From contig CM061133.1 of NCBI GenBank assembly GCA_030789695.1, forward strand, positions 91,301,248 through 91,365,247: a stretch of DNA of 64,000 nucleotides. The letters run 5' to 3'. Of the stretch, positions 45,437 to 58,103 are shown in pieces. The position numbers and the translations under genes are program-made. How positions within the stretch are numbered: the stretch's first letter is position 1; every line of letters begins with the position of its first letter. This DNA is from Scilla litardierei (Eukaryota; Streptophyta; Magnoliopsida; Asparagales; Asparagaceae). Under the pieces are notes generated by a model that worked only from the letters and a program-made list of their open reading frames with translations, made no database searches and had not been told where the DNA came from.

Positions 45437-48400
45437 TCAGCCCCCATCAAAACCCCAATTTTCAAACAGAATGGCCGCTAACGGGTCATCTCTGTCAATA
45501 TCTCGCAAGGCAATAAGAACATCAGCAGAAATGGCCTCAAATAAGGCCGTTTTACCCACCTTAGTTCCATCAAAAACTCTCCTGTTCCATTCCTTCCATA
45601 TGTGCCATACCATGGATGCAAGGGCAGTTTTGGCAAGGGTACCCACACAATCTTTCTTTTTGTAAAGGGAAAGGAAGAGGGTCCCAACTTTGGAAAGGGA
45701 AGATGGCAAAGAGGATGTAATATTCAGCTTCAAAAGACTCCTGCAGAGTAAGTAACGGCTGTAGTTGCATTCAAAAAATAAGTGTGAAATAGTCTCATCT
45801 GCCCCATCATCACATAACACGCAACTTTTGCTAGAGGGGACTCCCCATTTTTCAAGAATATCTCTGGTTAGCAGCTTACCATGGAAGGCTCGAAGAAGGG
45901 TAATAGCCCACTTAGGAATATGCCTACTATACCAGACAACTTCAGAGAAGGTAAATGGGGGCCCAATGGTGCGGCAACCATTCCAAGCATCACGAAAGGA
46001 GAAAGAGGACCCTGGGATCGATTCCCAAGTGTCAGAACCTGGAGATAAGCGGGTAGTCTGGAGCTCAGTCTAAACCTGTAGAATCTGTGAATCTTCCCTC
46101 CACCCATCAGGGGACCAGTAATAGCTAACAGTGTGATTTTCAGCACCAGGGGGTACATGATGTAGAGCAGAAAGGGGGCCACAGGGCAGCCAATTATCAA
46201 ACCAGAAGGATGTAGTAGTACCGTCTCTAACAACCCGTTTGATAAGCATCTGGGAAGTGATGCGCGTATGTAGAAGGAATTTCCAAGTACCTGAGTGAGC
46301 AGGGGCAGGCCGAGCACTATAGAAGCTAGCAGTCCTAGAAACATAGTGCCTCCTCATATACTGGGCCCATGGACCCTCAGTGGATAGGAGCCTCCACGTT
46401 AGCCGTACACCAGCAGCCATGTTGAGGTCTTGAAGCAACCTCAATCCCACACCCCCCTCCGCCTTAGGCTTGCATAAATCTCTCCAAGCCCAGATTTGTT
46501 GATTACCCCATATGAACTGACGATAGGCTGAGGTGATAGATCGCAGAACAGAAGAGGGAATGCGGAAGGCAAGCATCCAAAACGACACCATTCCGTAAAT
46601 GACGGAACGTACCAACTCAATTCTCCCCGAGATGGAGAGAAGGGATGAGGACCATCCTTGAAGCCTCTTTTTGCACTTGTCCAATAAACGTGCATACATG
46701 GAAGCTTTAGGGTAGTTAGAGGAGAGTGGTAGCCCAAGATAGACAGAGAATGAGGTAACCTTCTTAACTCCCAGAGAGGAAGCGAGGAGGTCAGGGTCAC
46801 GGGCCCCCTTGCTAAAGATGGCAGAACTTTTATCCCAATTTACTTCAAGACCAGAGAGCAACCTGAAAGTGTTTAACACCTCATTAAGGCCCTTAAAAGA
46901 GTGCTGATTAGCACGGCAGAATACTAGAAGATCATCAGCGAAGAGTAGGTGGGAAATTGATCCAGATCTTCTCATAGGGTGGATGGTGCCAGAAGCCTCT
47001 GCCCTAGCCAAAAGAATGGTGAAAGTTTCCATAACCAGCACGAAGAGGAAAGGGGAAAGTGGGTCACCTTGTCTGAGACCTCTATTAGAAGAGAAGAAAC
47101 CAGTGGGGGAACCTTCTACCAGAACTGAGAAGGAAGGCGTGGAGATACATTCTGATATCCAATTGATGAACTTTCTCTTGAATCCCAGTTGATGGAGCAT
47201 GAAAAATATATATTCTCTATTTATGCTGTCAAAAGCTTTCCTCAGATCTAATTTCAGACAAGACCTGGAACACATGGGATTGTTGAAGTCTCTGATCTGT
47301 TCATGGGCAAGTAGAGCAAAATCAGAGAGCAGACGGCCTTGTATGAAAGCTGCTTGGTTCGAAGAGATCAACTCATTGATAACCTGCTGCAGTCTATTAC
47401 AGAGTACTTTACTAATGATCTTATATATTACATTGCAGCAAGCAATAGGCCTGTAATCACTTAGATCTGTGGCTTTGGAACTCTTTGGGACTAAGGTAAG
47501 AAAATTATGGTTTATCTGTTTTAGCATAGTCTCGTAATTGAAAAAAGAGGCAACTGACAAGCAAACATCCGTACCTATAGTGTCCCAATTGTGTTGATAA
47601 AAATGTGCATTAAACCCATCTGGTCATGGGGCCTTATCCTTGTCGATCTGAAATAAGGCGTCCTTGATTTCAGAAATAAAGACATTCCTTTCAACCCAAA
47701 CTGCTGCATCGCTGGAAAGCTTACGTTGAGGGATGACATTGGGGAAGATAGTCCAATAATCCTCTTGAGAGTATAGATTCTTGTAGAAAGTGGTGGCGTT
47801 CTCTCTGATTACTGAAATATCCTGCTTTCAGGACCCATCAGAATTAACGAGATGGTGGAGGCTGTTGTAGTTGTTCCGTGCATTCGTAGCATTATAAAAG
47901 AAGTTAGAATTTCTATCCCCCAATAGGAGCCAATTTTGACGACTCTTCTGTCGGAGATCCGCCTCTTCAATATCAAGAGAATCGGCCAGCTTTAAGATAG
48001 CCTCATGTTCCGCTCTCTGTAAATCCGGCCTGAATGGGAGCTCACTATTATCCTGAATATTCCGCAGTGAAGCCAAGCAACAAGATGGGTGATTATCGGC
48101 TCTGTGATCTTTAGAAAATGATTTAAGATGAAGCTTAAGGGATTTAAGCTTAGCAACTAAAGCCTGCATTCGAAAAATCCCCTGGTTTTGCCGATGAAAA
48201 TTCGGCCTGAAATCTTGCGATGAAGACCAAACCGAATGGACAATATCACGATATCCTGGGAGGAGACACCAAGAATTATAATGTTTAAAGGGCTTGGGAT
48301 AGGATTGTACCTCGGGGAGAATATGAATAATCATTGGAGAGTGATCACTAGTCCCTGGATGAGCATATTCATAGTACGAGTTCGGAAGCATAGAATTCCA

Positions 48401-49020
48401 TTCCAGGTTGCATACAGTACGATCCAGTCTAGCAGAGATCCGAGCTATCCCAGAGCGCCTATTGTTCCAACTGTAGGTTCGACCTACACTCTTCAAGTCC
48501 ATAAGGCCGCATTCTCCGAGGCATTTGTTGAACTCATCAACAGGGCCTGGATCCAATGGACGACCACCAATCTTCTCATTAGAAAACCTGATACAGTTGA
48601 AGTCCCCTCCCATTATCCAAGGCAGTTTATTGAGATTAGTAGCATCCATAGTAAGAGATTTCCAGAGCTGTTGACGTTGAGATGCCAAGTTGTGACCATA
48701 AGCAATGGTCAAGGCCATAGTTAATCCCGCCATATTAGTCAAGATCATAGATAGGTGCTGATCCGAAGCAGAAACAAGGGAGTTATTCCAGATACTAGTG
48801 TCAACAAAAATAATTATACGCCCCCTGGATGCTGTTTCCTATTATCCAGGGACATCCAACCTTTTGGGAAACATCTAACTAGATTTCCCGCATTTGACTC
48901 CTCCACTTTAGTTTCAATAAGACACACAATAGACGGCCTAAGCTGCCGTATTCTATGTTTGAGTTCACCACGCCTAAAAGAATTGTTTAAGCCTCTTGAA
49001 TTCCAGATGAACAAAGACAT
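45437..49020 (-). pseudogene. LINE 2 ORF2: endonuclease, reverse transcriptase, zf-RVT
   Basis: ATG 49020-49018 opens MSLFIWNSRGLNN of the AP endonuclease (LIETKVEESN; GGDFNCI about 48600; SDHSPMIIHI about 48330). Reverse transcriptase follows: KLDLRKAFDS (about 47260), QGDPLSPFLF (about 47065) and catalytic FADD (about 46935). The C-terminus has a zf-RVT type segment (HLFFECNYSRYL, about 45785). Breaks: a one-base frameshift near 48820, TGA 47830-47828, TGA near 47622 and TAG 46072-46070. Except for the frameshift, the frame is continuous to 45437, so decay is recent. The enzyme would nick DNA and reverse-transcribe the LINE RNA in place. Confidence 0.92.
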
Positions 49021-50933
49021 TAAAACAAATGAGGGGTGGGAGCTCTAGAATTGACTGCTATCCGGGAGCTCCTACGGGTAGCAGAGGTGGGGCTTAGTTT
49101 ACTAGTAGGCTTCATGAGCTTATTGTTGGACTTCATCAACTTGAGACTAGAGAGATCCTCTACCCAATCCTGATTCAAGACAGTGATAACCTCAGGCTTC
49201 TCAGTAGTGTCAACCTCAGGTAATACAAGTGATGGTAAATCAAAGCCTGGGCCCGGCTTACAACGAGGCATGTTAGGTATGTCGCCCTCTGGAAATTGAG
49301 TTGCGGAAGGGACATCATCCAAGAGATTACTGCATTCACCCAAGGCAACCGGGGTGGCATTGTTGTGTGAAGGCCCAAGACACACAGAATTTGTGCTGGG
49401 CGCATCTGGCAAGTTGTTGCCAACAGATATAACTTCCGATGGTTTCGTTATTAAGGATGAGATGGCTGGTTCAGCTACACGTTCAGCTTCAGATGATGTC
49501 TCCTGTAAGATCTGCCCCTCTTCAAAATCAGCTTCCGGTGTAGTATTAGGAGTATCTTCCACAGGGGCCTCCCCAGAGAGCGTTGTTACAGGGACAGATT
49601 TACTGCAGCTTCCCTCAGTATCAACTGCCAGTGGATGTGTTAAGTTTTGGATTGAAGAGGGCTCATCATTCACGCCCCTCATGGTGCACTGAGTCTTAAC
49701 ATGCCCAAAACAGGAACAAGTAGTACAACGAGGCGACTCACCCTCGTACTTAACATCCACCGATACATTAGTGCTGTCCTCAAGGTCCACCAACACCTTC
49801 CTAACCAAGGGTCTTCTTGCATCTACTTCAACAAGACAACGTGCATACATGATACGGTCGAGATTAGCAGTTGCTCGGTCCAGACATAATGGAGTTCCCA
49901 CACCGCTCGTGATAATATTCAAGATGTCCAAAGACCACATATGTAGAGGGAGATTGTGAATCTGTATCCAGACTGGCACTGCAGTCAGAAAATCCCGTTC
50001 ATGCTTAACAGTAGGGCTCCATCGCTGTAAAACAACTAGACGGCCATCAAACAGCCAGGGTCCCCCATGTAAAATGGCATCACAATCTTCTTCACGTTGA
50101 AACCGAAAATAAAAAAAACCATTCTCTTTGCTGTAAATTTGTACCCCCCCCTTAAGCTTCCAAAGCCGCTCAGTCCAGGCCTTAATCTGACCGTAGTAGG
50201 GAATATCCCCCAAAACATAACCGACCAAAGAATTTTTCCAACGTGCCGCACCTGTAGCAAGGAGGGAGTTAGGGACACTTACAGTTGGAGTGCCATCAGT
50301 CCCCACCAGGGGAGGGATGAAAGTCATCACAAGGGGGTCGGCGTATTTACGCCTAGAAGAACAGATCTCGACCCAAGAACGCTTCCCAGCTTGAGAATTG
50401 ATTGGAATAGATGCCATAGACCTAGGGGGCATACTCACAGACACCTTGTGAGCAGGTTTGGAATGGGCAACATTCGTAGCATATGGTCCCCCAGGTCGAT
50501 GCTTAGCAGGAATCTCAGCCATCTTAGTGTATCCTTGAGATCGCGGAAGAGGACGATAGGTCGGATGAAGTCGCGTCCCACATCCAACAACAGCAGATCC
50601 CCTCGCGTGATTGGCCGCCCTCCTCTTCTCGTAATCAACCGTCGTCCAACCCCCAGAGATAGGAGCCGCTCCCTTTCCTTTATCCGATTGCTTAGGCAAA
50701 CCTAGGTCAACCGGTCTGTCGCCGTGGGAAGGACAGGCCTGTTCGTCAGGCCCGCCGCCGGAGATTGGATCTACTCCGTATTCTTTGTTGGTCATGGATT
50801 GGATCGCCGTCGGAGCAAGGATGCCATCCGAAGAATGGATTGTCGCCGGAGCAAGGTTGCCCTCTGTAAGATGCTCCGAGTCGCCTCCAAGATCGCCCAA
50901 TGCCGCAGCTCCGCAATTTACGGCGCTCGTCAT
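49020..50933 (-). CDS. LINE 2 ORF1: DUF4283 / CCHC RNA-binding protein
   Basis: An intact 637-residue frame from ATG 50933-50931 (MTSAVNCGAAALG). The upstream in-frame part is only TA-repeat and was excluded. DUF4283 lies around residues 210-330 (SLVGYVLGDIPYYGQIK, FFYFRFQREEDCDAIL, LVVLQRWSP). A CCHC knuckle CTTCSCFGHVKTQC follows near residue 400. The C-terminal third is low-complexity and acidic, ending in a basic ATRRSSRIAVNSR stretch. Family role: binds LINE RNA to form the transposition particle. The stop TAA and the ORF2 ATG share one base (TAATG), as in LINE 1. Confidence 0.93.
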   Translation of the reverse strand: MTSAVNCGAAALGDLGGDSEHLTEGNLAPATIHSSDGILAPTAIQSMTNKEYGVDPISGGGPDEQACPSHGDRPVDLGLPKQSDKGKGAAPISGGWTTVDYEKRRAANHARGSAVVGCGTRLHPTYRPLPRSQGYTKMAEIPAKHRPGGPYATNVAHSKPAHKVSVSMPPRSMASIPINSQAGKRSWVEICSSRRKYADPLVMTFIPPLVGTDGTPTVSVPNSLLATGAARWKNSLVGYVLGDIPYYGQIKAWTERLWKLKGGVQIYSKENGFFYFRFQREEDCDAILHGGPWLFDGRLVVLQRWSPTVKHERDFLTAVPVWIQIHNLPLHMWSLDILNIITSGVGTPLCLDRATANLDRIMYARCLVEVDARRPLVRKVLVDLEDSTNVSVDVKYEGESPRCTTCSCFGHVKTQCTMRGVNDEPSSIQNLTHPLAVDTEGSCSKSVPVTTLSGEAPVEDTPNTTPEADFEEGQILQETSSEAERVAEPAISSLITKPSEVISVGNNLPDAPSTNSVCLGPSHNNATPVALGECSNLLDDVPSATQFPEGDIPNMPRCKPGPGFDLPSLVLPEVDTTEKPEVITVLNQDWVEDLSSLKLMKSNNKLMKPTSKLSPTSATRRSSRIAVNSRAPTPHLF

Positions 50934-50940
50934 TTTTTCA

Positions 50941-51055
50941 ATATATATATATATATATATATAGACACATATATATACATATATATATATATATATGTAT
51001 GTATATATATATACATATATATATAGATATATATACATATATATATACATATATA
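50941..51055. repeat. TA/GTAT-rich microsatellite, insertion site of Helitron 1
   Basis: TA-rich simple repeat between the LINE 2 5' end and the Helitron. The same repeat type continues after the Helitron 3' end (61590-61649). Confidence 0.9.
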
Positions 51056-51379
51056 TCTATATTATAAAACAGGGGTGTTATCATGGGTTATTGGATAAGA
51101 GTTTTTGGATAAGAGTTGAGAAATTGGGTATAAATGAGGGATGTTATTAAGAAAAAAATGGATAAGATAAGAGAAATTGGATAAGATAAGAAAAATTGGA
51201 TAAGTGATGAGAAATTGAGTTTGAAATTTTAAGTTTGAAACAAATTTTAAGTTTGAAATTGGATAAGTGATGAAAAAATGGTCCGCCACTCCTCCCCCTC
51301 TGTCCCCTGCTCATCAGCCTCCCCTCCGCCACCTCCACTGGTGCTCGAAGAAGCCGGAGAGACGGTAAAACAGTGAGCA

Positions 51380-51592
51380 ATGGTGGCGGGCGAGGAGAGG
51401 GGGCTGACGGTGGTGGACTCGCCTGAGAAGCGAATGGATCTACTCGACTCGCTGAGGGATGTCGAGGATCAGTTCATTAGGGCTTATGACTGTGGGAAAG
51501 AGCTGTCCAAGATGCTGGAGTTCAATTGGGTTGAGCAAATTTTCAATCTTGCTGGAGATCAACTGCTACTTCAAGCTGTCCAAGATCGCTAG
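51380..51592 (+). pseudogene. Captured DUF632/NRG2-type gene fragment
   Basis: ATG 51380 opens a 70-codon frame. Residues about 8-49 (LTVVDSPEKRMDLLDSLRDV, EDQFIRAYDCGKELSKMLE) resemble the segment that precedes the DUF632 domain in plant bZIP-like / NITRATE REGULATORY GENE2-type proteins. After about 51526 the similarity ends and a short local duplication (GAGATCAACTGCT) follows. A full family member has more than 600 residues, so this is a fragment carried by the Helitron. Similarity was judged from memory. Confidence 0.55.
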
Positions 51593-51599
51593 GTCCTCA

Positions 51600-54500
51600 A
51601 GCTCACTTTTCTTGGAGATCAACTGCTGCATTTTGACAGGACCCAATTCTAACTTCATTGCTTAAAATGAATAGTGATCTGGTAAGCTGTACCATCAAGT
51701 TGGTTATTATAGCACAGATGTCAAACATGTTGGTTGTTATAGCCTATCATCTCTAAGGAAAGTGAAGCTGAACTAGAAGAATAGAAACAATTACCATATA
51801 GTCTCCTCTCTACTCTCCCCCCTCTCTCTGATCTCTGGGCTTTTTAATTTCATCGTTCCCTCAGCTTTCTCTCCCGTCGCTGCCGGCAATCGAATTCGCC
51901 TCAACTTAAGGGAAGGTGCGTATTCTTCGATTCCTTTCATCTCTACCTTTCCTCCCAATTTTTATGCTTTCGATTCATCCCGTGAAGAGTTGTATAAAAT
52001 TTGCGTCCGGTGATTTCTCAATGATTTAAAAAACATGATGTAAATTTATGTTTGGTAATCTTTACGGGGTTTATGTTTGGTAATCTTTGGAATAACATGA
52101 TGTAAATTTATGAGATGTACACGGTTGTACTGCCAATTATTGTCCAGAGTGTTATAGCCCTAGAAGAATGATAGTATAAAGAAACTGGACATTCCTTATT
52201 TGGATGATATGATTTACTTAAAAAAATGTTGATCATCTAATTATTTTTATTATTCATACAAGGATGTTAATAGTTACCTCAATGCTTACAGCATCAGAAA
52301 TTGATGATCGGTGTTGTAGCAAATTCAGAATCTCATATGTTGACAATTTCAATTGAGGGCCGGAATGCAGTATTTAATGTGGTAGACTCATTTGAGGTCA
52401 AATTCATTAACTAGATTAGTTAAACATACCTATCAGTTTTCAATAGTTTTGGTCAATTGAGGTTTTTCTATCCATAAGCTAAGAAGATTGTAACTGTGTA
52501 TGTTTGGTTGGGGATGTTTGGAGTCTTGGACATGAGGGATAAATCTCATTGATCTGGTGCTTGAACTGAAAGTGCAACTTTTGTCACTTGCAGTTAATAT
52601 AAAACTGTCTTTAGCATTGCTTCTATCAAACTTCAGTATTTTTTAAAATCATTGATCAAGCCTTGCCTTGCGTACTATTCGATTCCTTTCATTGCGTCCG
52701 GAGATTTCTACTTCCTAAAATTTGTGTGGCTATTAGAGTTTGTTACATGGGTTATAACTGATTTCTACTTCACCGTGCCCTACTGCCTTTCATTTCTATG
52801 TTGCAATTAGAGTTTTCTCTATCTGCCTGTAAGAGCTTTGGGGATTTCTACAGACTTCTTTACTCATTTTGAAGCAGTCACGTACAATTGATTCTGTCTA
52901 CTTCTACTGTTTGCTTTTTTATATACTACATAACCCGTGCCCTGTCTCTAATGCTAAACTGTGCTCTATCTCTTTGCTAATTTTTATTCTTTCTATTTGC
53001 TACTGTTTATCTCTTTGCACGTAAGTATTTGTGTCTATTTTAATTAATCTGCATCATTAATGTCATTAATTGGGTGCTACTGAATTTTAATCTGACATGT
53101 TTGAACCAGGTTTAATAAATGGGTGCTAATGAATTTGGGTGCTAATGAATCCGTGTAATTGGGTGCTAATGAATTTGACAGAAATTTGCATTGCATTAAC
53201 AGGTCCTGATTCCATGTAAGAATTAGCACCCAGGTTTTTTTTACAATTACTGCCAGAAAATCATTTACTGACCCAATTAATGTCGTTACTGTCGTAATGA
53301 CAGAAATTAGTTTGTTGCAGATTAAGCCCCAGAAGCATCTGTTGAACATGTGCAAGCAAAATTGAAGTTATTTGAAAGAAATATTAAAAATGGTTAACAA
53401 TACTTGAATATGTTAACTTTACCTGAATATAGGATTGATAGACAAGAACATATGACAGATTCTGATCTACAACCCACTTTTCTCTTATTTCTCTCAACAG
53501 CTGGTGCCCAAATATTCAAATTCCTTCTTGATGATATTTTCCTGCTTGAATTTCCCAAAAACTCCACTTTTCTGCCCTATTATTTTGTTGCATTTGCGTC
53601 ATAATATTAGATCAGATGATCCTCATATGCATCAGATACTTGAGTAAACTGTAAAACTGACCACATTGGATGCTTATATGCATCGGATACTTGAGTAAGC
53701 TGTAAAACAAACCACATCGCTAATATTTTCAGATGCGTTAAAATTTCCATACACGCGCACGCGCACACACACACATTGAGCTCTAAGCTGATTTCCGGCC
53801 ACTTTCACCATCTGCCATTACTTCGCACATGGTTCAGGTGTATTGGCGTTAGTCGTGGCTGAATGAGACTGTGAAACCTTTGCAATTCACAATATGGAAT
53901 CAACATAGAAATGATTAATTCTGCTTAGGTGATGTTTTACCTAGATATTTAACCTTGAAATGGAGAAATGCTGTAAAAACTATACCAAAACATACACACC
54001 TGTTCCATTATTCTTAAAATTTTGCTGATTTGGCTACCAATTGACTCTTTGACTGAAGGAGAATGAACCGAATGGTTTTAGAATTTGTCCACTCTCCAGT
54101 AATACTCTAATTCTAAGAGCCTATAATGGTTAGCCTTTCATGACGTTGTTAGTGGCCATATTCTGGAGGATATACCAACAGTTTCCTTAACTATCAAGTC
54201 ATGTGTGTTATGATCAGCAGTTCTCTTTCTATATATATTTCCAGATTGCCACTATTACATATTTTATTTATGATTCTGAAAGCAATCAACTTAAAGGGAA
54301 GGTGAGCTGCTCATTTGTGTCATTGATTATTGTGTGTTCAGTTTGTGCTTGGATTATGGTTATGGTTGTAGATTCTACAACCATAATCTGTCATTGATTA
54401 CTGTGTGTTCAGTTTGTGAATCGGAATGAACCTATGGTTATGGTAACAATTGTTGGTATGTAAGATTTTTCCTATTTTTGGGATAAAAATTGTTGGGGAC

Positions 54501-57500
54501 CCTGGTTCTTGCGATATTTGGGGAAAAAAATGCTCCTTTACTATCTGTTTAGGCGTGTGCTATTATTTTTTAGAATCTAAAGAAATTCATGACAAATCCA
54601 AGGTTAATTTATTTGACTTTTTCTCTCAAGTGAAGGTTTGCCTTGATAATTCATGACATATGTATCTTTTTTTAGAATCCAAAGAAATTCATGACAAATT
54701 CAAGGCTAATCATATTATTAATGCCAATTTATTAACTCATCAAAAAGGTACATCTGTAAATCCATGTGCAAAAGAAGGTGCAGATTTATTTTCCCATATA
54801 TGTTTCACAGATTTTTGGTTCTTTCAAAAGAAACATTGTTATCAAATTTTTTTGGGTTGGAGAAGTAAATGAGCGCAAACATTCTGATATAGTCGAAATT
54901 AATCACCAATCAGCTTATATGGATAATTCTTCTCATGCTGCCTATTGGTTTATAAGAGTTTAGGTACCATCTAATTAATGTTAATGGGATTACATGCCTC
55001 TAATCAGCATATCTTTCCATAATCTTTATATTAGCAACACCCTGTTCAAGTAATCCAATTGAATCATAATGTTTTCCACATCGTTGCATTCTGACCTCTG
55101 TTTTGCATTTATTTGTTATCCATTGCTTGGAACTTTGTTTAGATCAATGACGTATGCTTCTGCAATCTATTTTTGTTTTTTTCCGTAATTTGTGAAAATG
55201 ATATCCATGTAGCTGACATTAAGCCGTCTTCCGTGTAAAAATCAAATATTACCTCAACATTTGAACTTGAGATTATAGCTAACTCAAATTTTTTGTTTAG
55301 ATCATATTTTGCAAACTAATCTTAAGTACCTTACTGGTATTGCTGCAGATACCTCAAAGAATATCAACGCCGAAAGCCACCATGTTATGTTACATTTCAG
55401 TAGCATGATGATGAATTGGCCAAGCATGCGATGTAAGCTATCTGGTTTTTTGTCGAGATGAGTGTAGCATGGTTGGTTCTAGACGAGTTGATAATGGTGA
55501 GCATCATGTCTGTGTGTGGGAGTCTGGGGAATTTTGTGTTAGCCAAGCATATGCACAAGTTGGCTTGGACATTTAAGTGACCAAATATAGTCAACTTCAA
55601 AATACTGATGGTCTCAAATGTTTATTGGACAAACCTCTGAGAGACAACAAGCCCCATTGTGGTCAGATGCATGCAATGCTCTGTTCCATGGAGTGACAAA
55701 ATGCTTTAACATAAGTTATCATCAAACGCTCGCCGTACCCTATAAAAGGGTATATCTCTTAAAATGGAAGGTTTGTTTCATATACTAATTACTGTCTCCT
55801 TTAATTGCACATATTTTTTTTCCTATTTTACTCAAAGCTAACTTGAGCATCGGATTGGGTAAATCAGGGTCTAAAATTCTGATTTGTCTCGGCTAACATC
55901 CATATCTATTCATTATGTGCATCTATTAGGAGTAACTTTTGAGAGCCCCCTCTATGTCTCTTTAAGAGGCGATCTAGCCGGTGCTACTACCTTCTAGGAG
56001 CTAATCCTGGTCAGATACTAGAGCTGACCTCGAACCTCCTGGCATGCCCAATGAGCCCATATCATATACCTCACTATTGCCTAAATGGGAATGATACCTA
56101 ACGGGTTTGGGTCGTACACTATGTGCACCTCCCCAATCGAACCGCTAGACTCATCATTGCTTGCCAATAATCCAACCATTCTGTCTAAATCAATAAAACT
56201 TTAACAATCATTCTTTAGTTATAGTGACACTAACTACTACCATTGGGGTTCATTTCGACCAGTGCATCATATAATGTGATATTGTTTAAAGGTGGTCTGA
56301 AACACTTATCCAAATTAGTTGATAGGTAAGCATCAAATGACTATTTTCTTCCTTCCATTCTCCTCATGACAACATCAACAATAGCAATTGAAAGAAAAAC
56401 CAGAATAGAGAAAAGAAATGGAAAAGATGAGTTTGGTGCTAAGTCAGTGAGTTGGTCATCCACTCTTCATGTCTTTGTTTTCTGGCAAAAGATGTGTCAA
56501 ATCCATTAAGCAGTAGTTAGGCCAATATTTTCACTGTGAATTATTATTTTATGGCAACCAGACAATATTCTATGTAACAATGGCAATAACAATCACAACA
56601 GAATCTAAATGATTAGTTTATCTCCATTTTGGGTTGTGGCAGGTTGCCACGCATTTCTTGGGATAGTTGAGTACAAATTGCGCTAGCTTTCTTGCTTCAA
56701 ATATAATATTTTTCCTCATTTATTGCTGACTAAACAATAGCCATAGAGCATGCCTAAGTTGTTGCCAAGTTTCACTTATGTTTTCCAAACTTATCAATCA
56801 TGTAAAGAGTCTTTTGGAATCTTCACTTAGGTTTTTAATAATTTGAACGCATATAGACCTTGATTCAACGGCACAACAATTTCTCTTTTGCTTTGAGTGC
56901 AACGTACTTGCTGCAAATAATATTGAAGCAATGTGTGCTTAAGCATTAATATATGATCTCATGATGGCTGAGCTTTATAAATGAGTATGACTGATATGTT
57001 TCCAGTATGCCATAATAATATGTTTCCAGTTTTGATACTGAAATGAGGATACATTTGAGTATTAATTCAAACATACTGAATGGCCAATGATATGACATAG
57101 CAGTTTAATGCCAAGGGAAACATATCAATATTAATTTGTTCCTTGGTCACTTTTAATTTTTGAATGCCACAGTGGTATGCATTAAAGTTGAAGCATAAAG
57201 TTGAAGCCAAGCCATGTGAAATTGCATGGTTATTTTGCTCTAAATAGTAAATATGCATTTTGTCAATACATAATTTGTTATAAACTTATCACATAGATCT
57301 ATGTACCTCAGTTAATTTTGTGAGGACATTGTTGTGCTATTTAGGATTGACTTACAATATGAACGAAATATGTATTTATAAGTTGAATGATCTAAATTGT
57401 TTTGACCACGCAACAGCCATAAACTTGAGGAATCAGGTGCATGTTCTACTGGTTGCTTCATTTGTCATTATAAGTCATTGAAGCTTCAAGTGTGCTTAGA

Positions 57501-57759
57501 AACAGAAATGATTAGCTAATTTGCAGTCATAAACAGAGTTGGGTTACGATATCATGGGGTCTAGTTATCTCCACCATCTAATCCGATGCTTTCAGTATTT
57601 TTATACCGAATTTGATGGCTATGTACTTACTTCACAATCTCCTCGGTACTTATAGAATGCATCCATTCACTAATTAGACAATTAAATAGTGGTTACCTTT
57701 AATTTCATTTCCTCACATATTAGAGATGCTTTAATAATTTACTGTTTTGTGGGTGGCAG
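51600..57759. other. Helitron 1 interior, AT-rich, mostly intron-like
   Basis: About 6 kb with no convincing frame. The 51780-51920 part is pyrimidine-rich and reads like a plant 5' UTR/promoter end with an AAGGTGCGT donor-like site near 51913. A (CG/CA)n run is at 53752-53776. A minus-oriented trace of a Helitron 3' end is at 52925-52945. The rest is long T-rich sequence such as captured introns. Confidence 0.5.
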
Positions 57760-58103
57760 TGTGCTATTTGTTCCCTGGAGGATGATGATGTTATTAATCA
57801 AGGAGAGGTTTGAAAACTTCCGCCAGAGTCCATTTGTCTGATTGCTGAACGCGATAGAACCTTCTTTCTTATACTCTGACATTTCAGATTATTGTCAGTA
57901 GATATGATGTATTGGGTGGTGGGCGTGGCATTGAGAGGGTGGACATATCTGTTGATGGGGGCAAGAGTTGGATGGAAGCAGACAAGTATCACAAGGGCAA
58001 TATGCCATACATATCTGATGATCTGAGTAGTGATAAGTGGGCTTGGGTTCTCTTTAAAGCTGTTGTTGATGTTCCAGAAAATGCTGAGATCATTGCTAAA
58101 GCG
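57760..58103 (+). pseudogene. Captured sulfite oxidase gene fragment (two exons)
   Basis: Exon A 57760-57807 (CAICSLEDDDVINQGE) is preceded by GGCAG and followed by GTTTG. An 80-nt intron ends TTTCAG at 57887. Exon B 57888-58103 carries GGGRGIERVDISVDGGKSW and SSDKWAWVLFKA, ending at a GTATGC donor. Both exons are phase 0 and in frame. These are hallmark sequences of the C-terminal Mo-co dimerisation domain of plant sulfite oxidase, a peroxisomal molybdenum enzyme that oxidises sulfite to sulfate. Only about 88 of roughly 390 residues are present. The Mo-cofactor domain and the C-terminus are not seen, so no active enzyme can be made. Exon boundaries are still clean, so capture was of genomic DNA and not cDNA. 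Confidence 0.85.

Larger units (their letters stand above)
45255..50941 (-). mobile_element. LINE 2, L1-type non-LTR retrotransposon, nearly complete
   Basis: Minus-strand order: ORF1, ORF2 (endonuclease, reverse transcriptase, zf-RVT), a 3' UTR of about 180 bp and a short A-rich tail (complement of TTTTTTTTT at 45256-45264). ORF1 is intact. ORF2 has one frameshift and three stops. It lies head to tail behind LINE 1, which is of the same family. Confidence 0.92.

Noticed and set aside
57760..58103. A functional sulfite oxidase gene
   Set aside because: Only part of the dimerisation domain is present within Helitron boundaries; the catalytic Mo domain is not seen.
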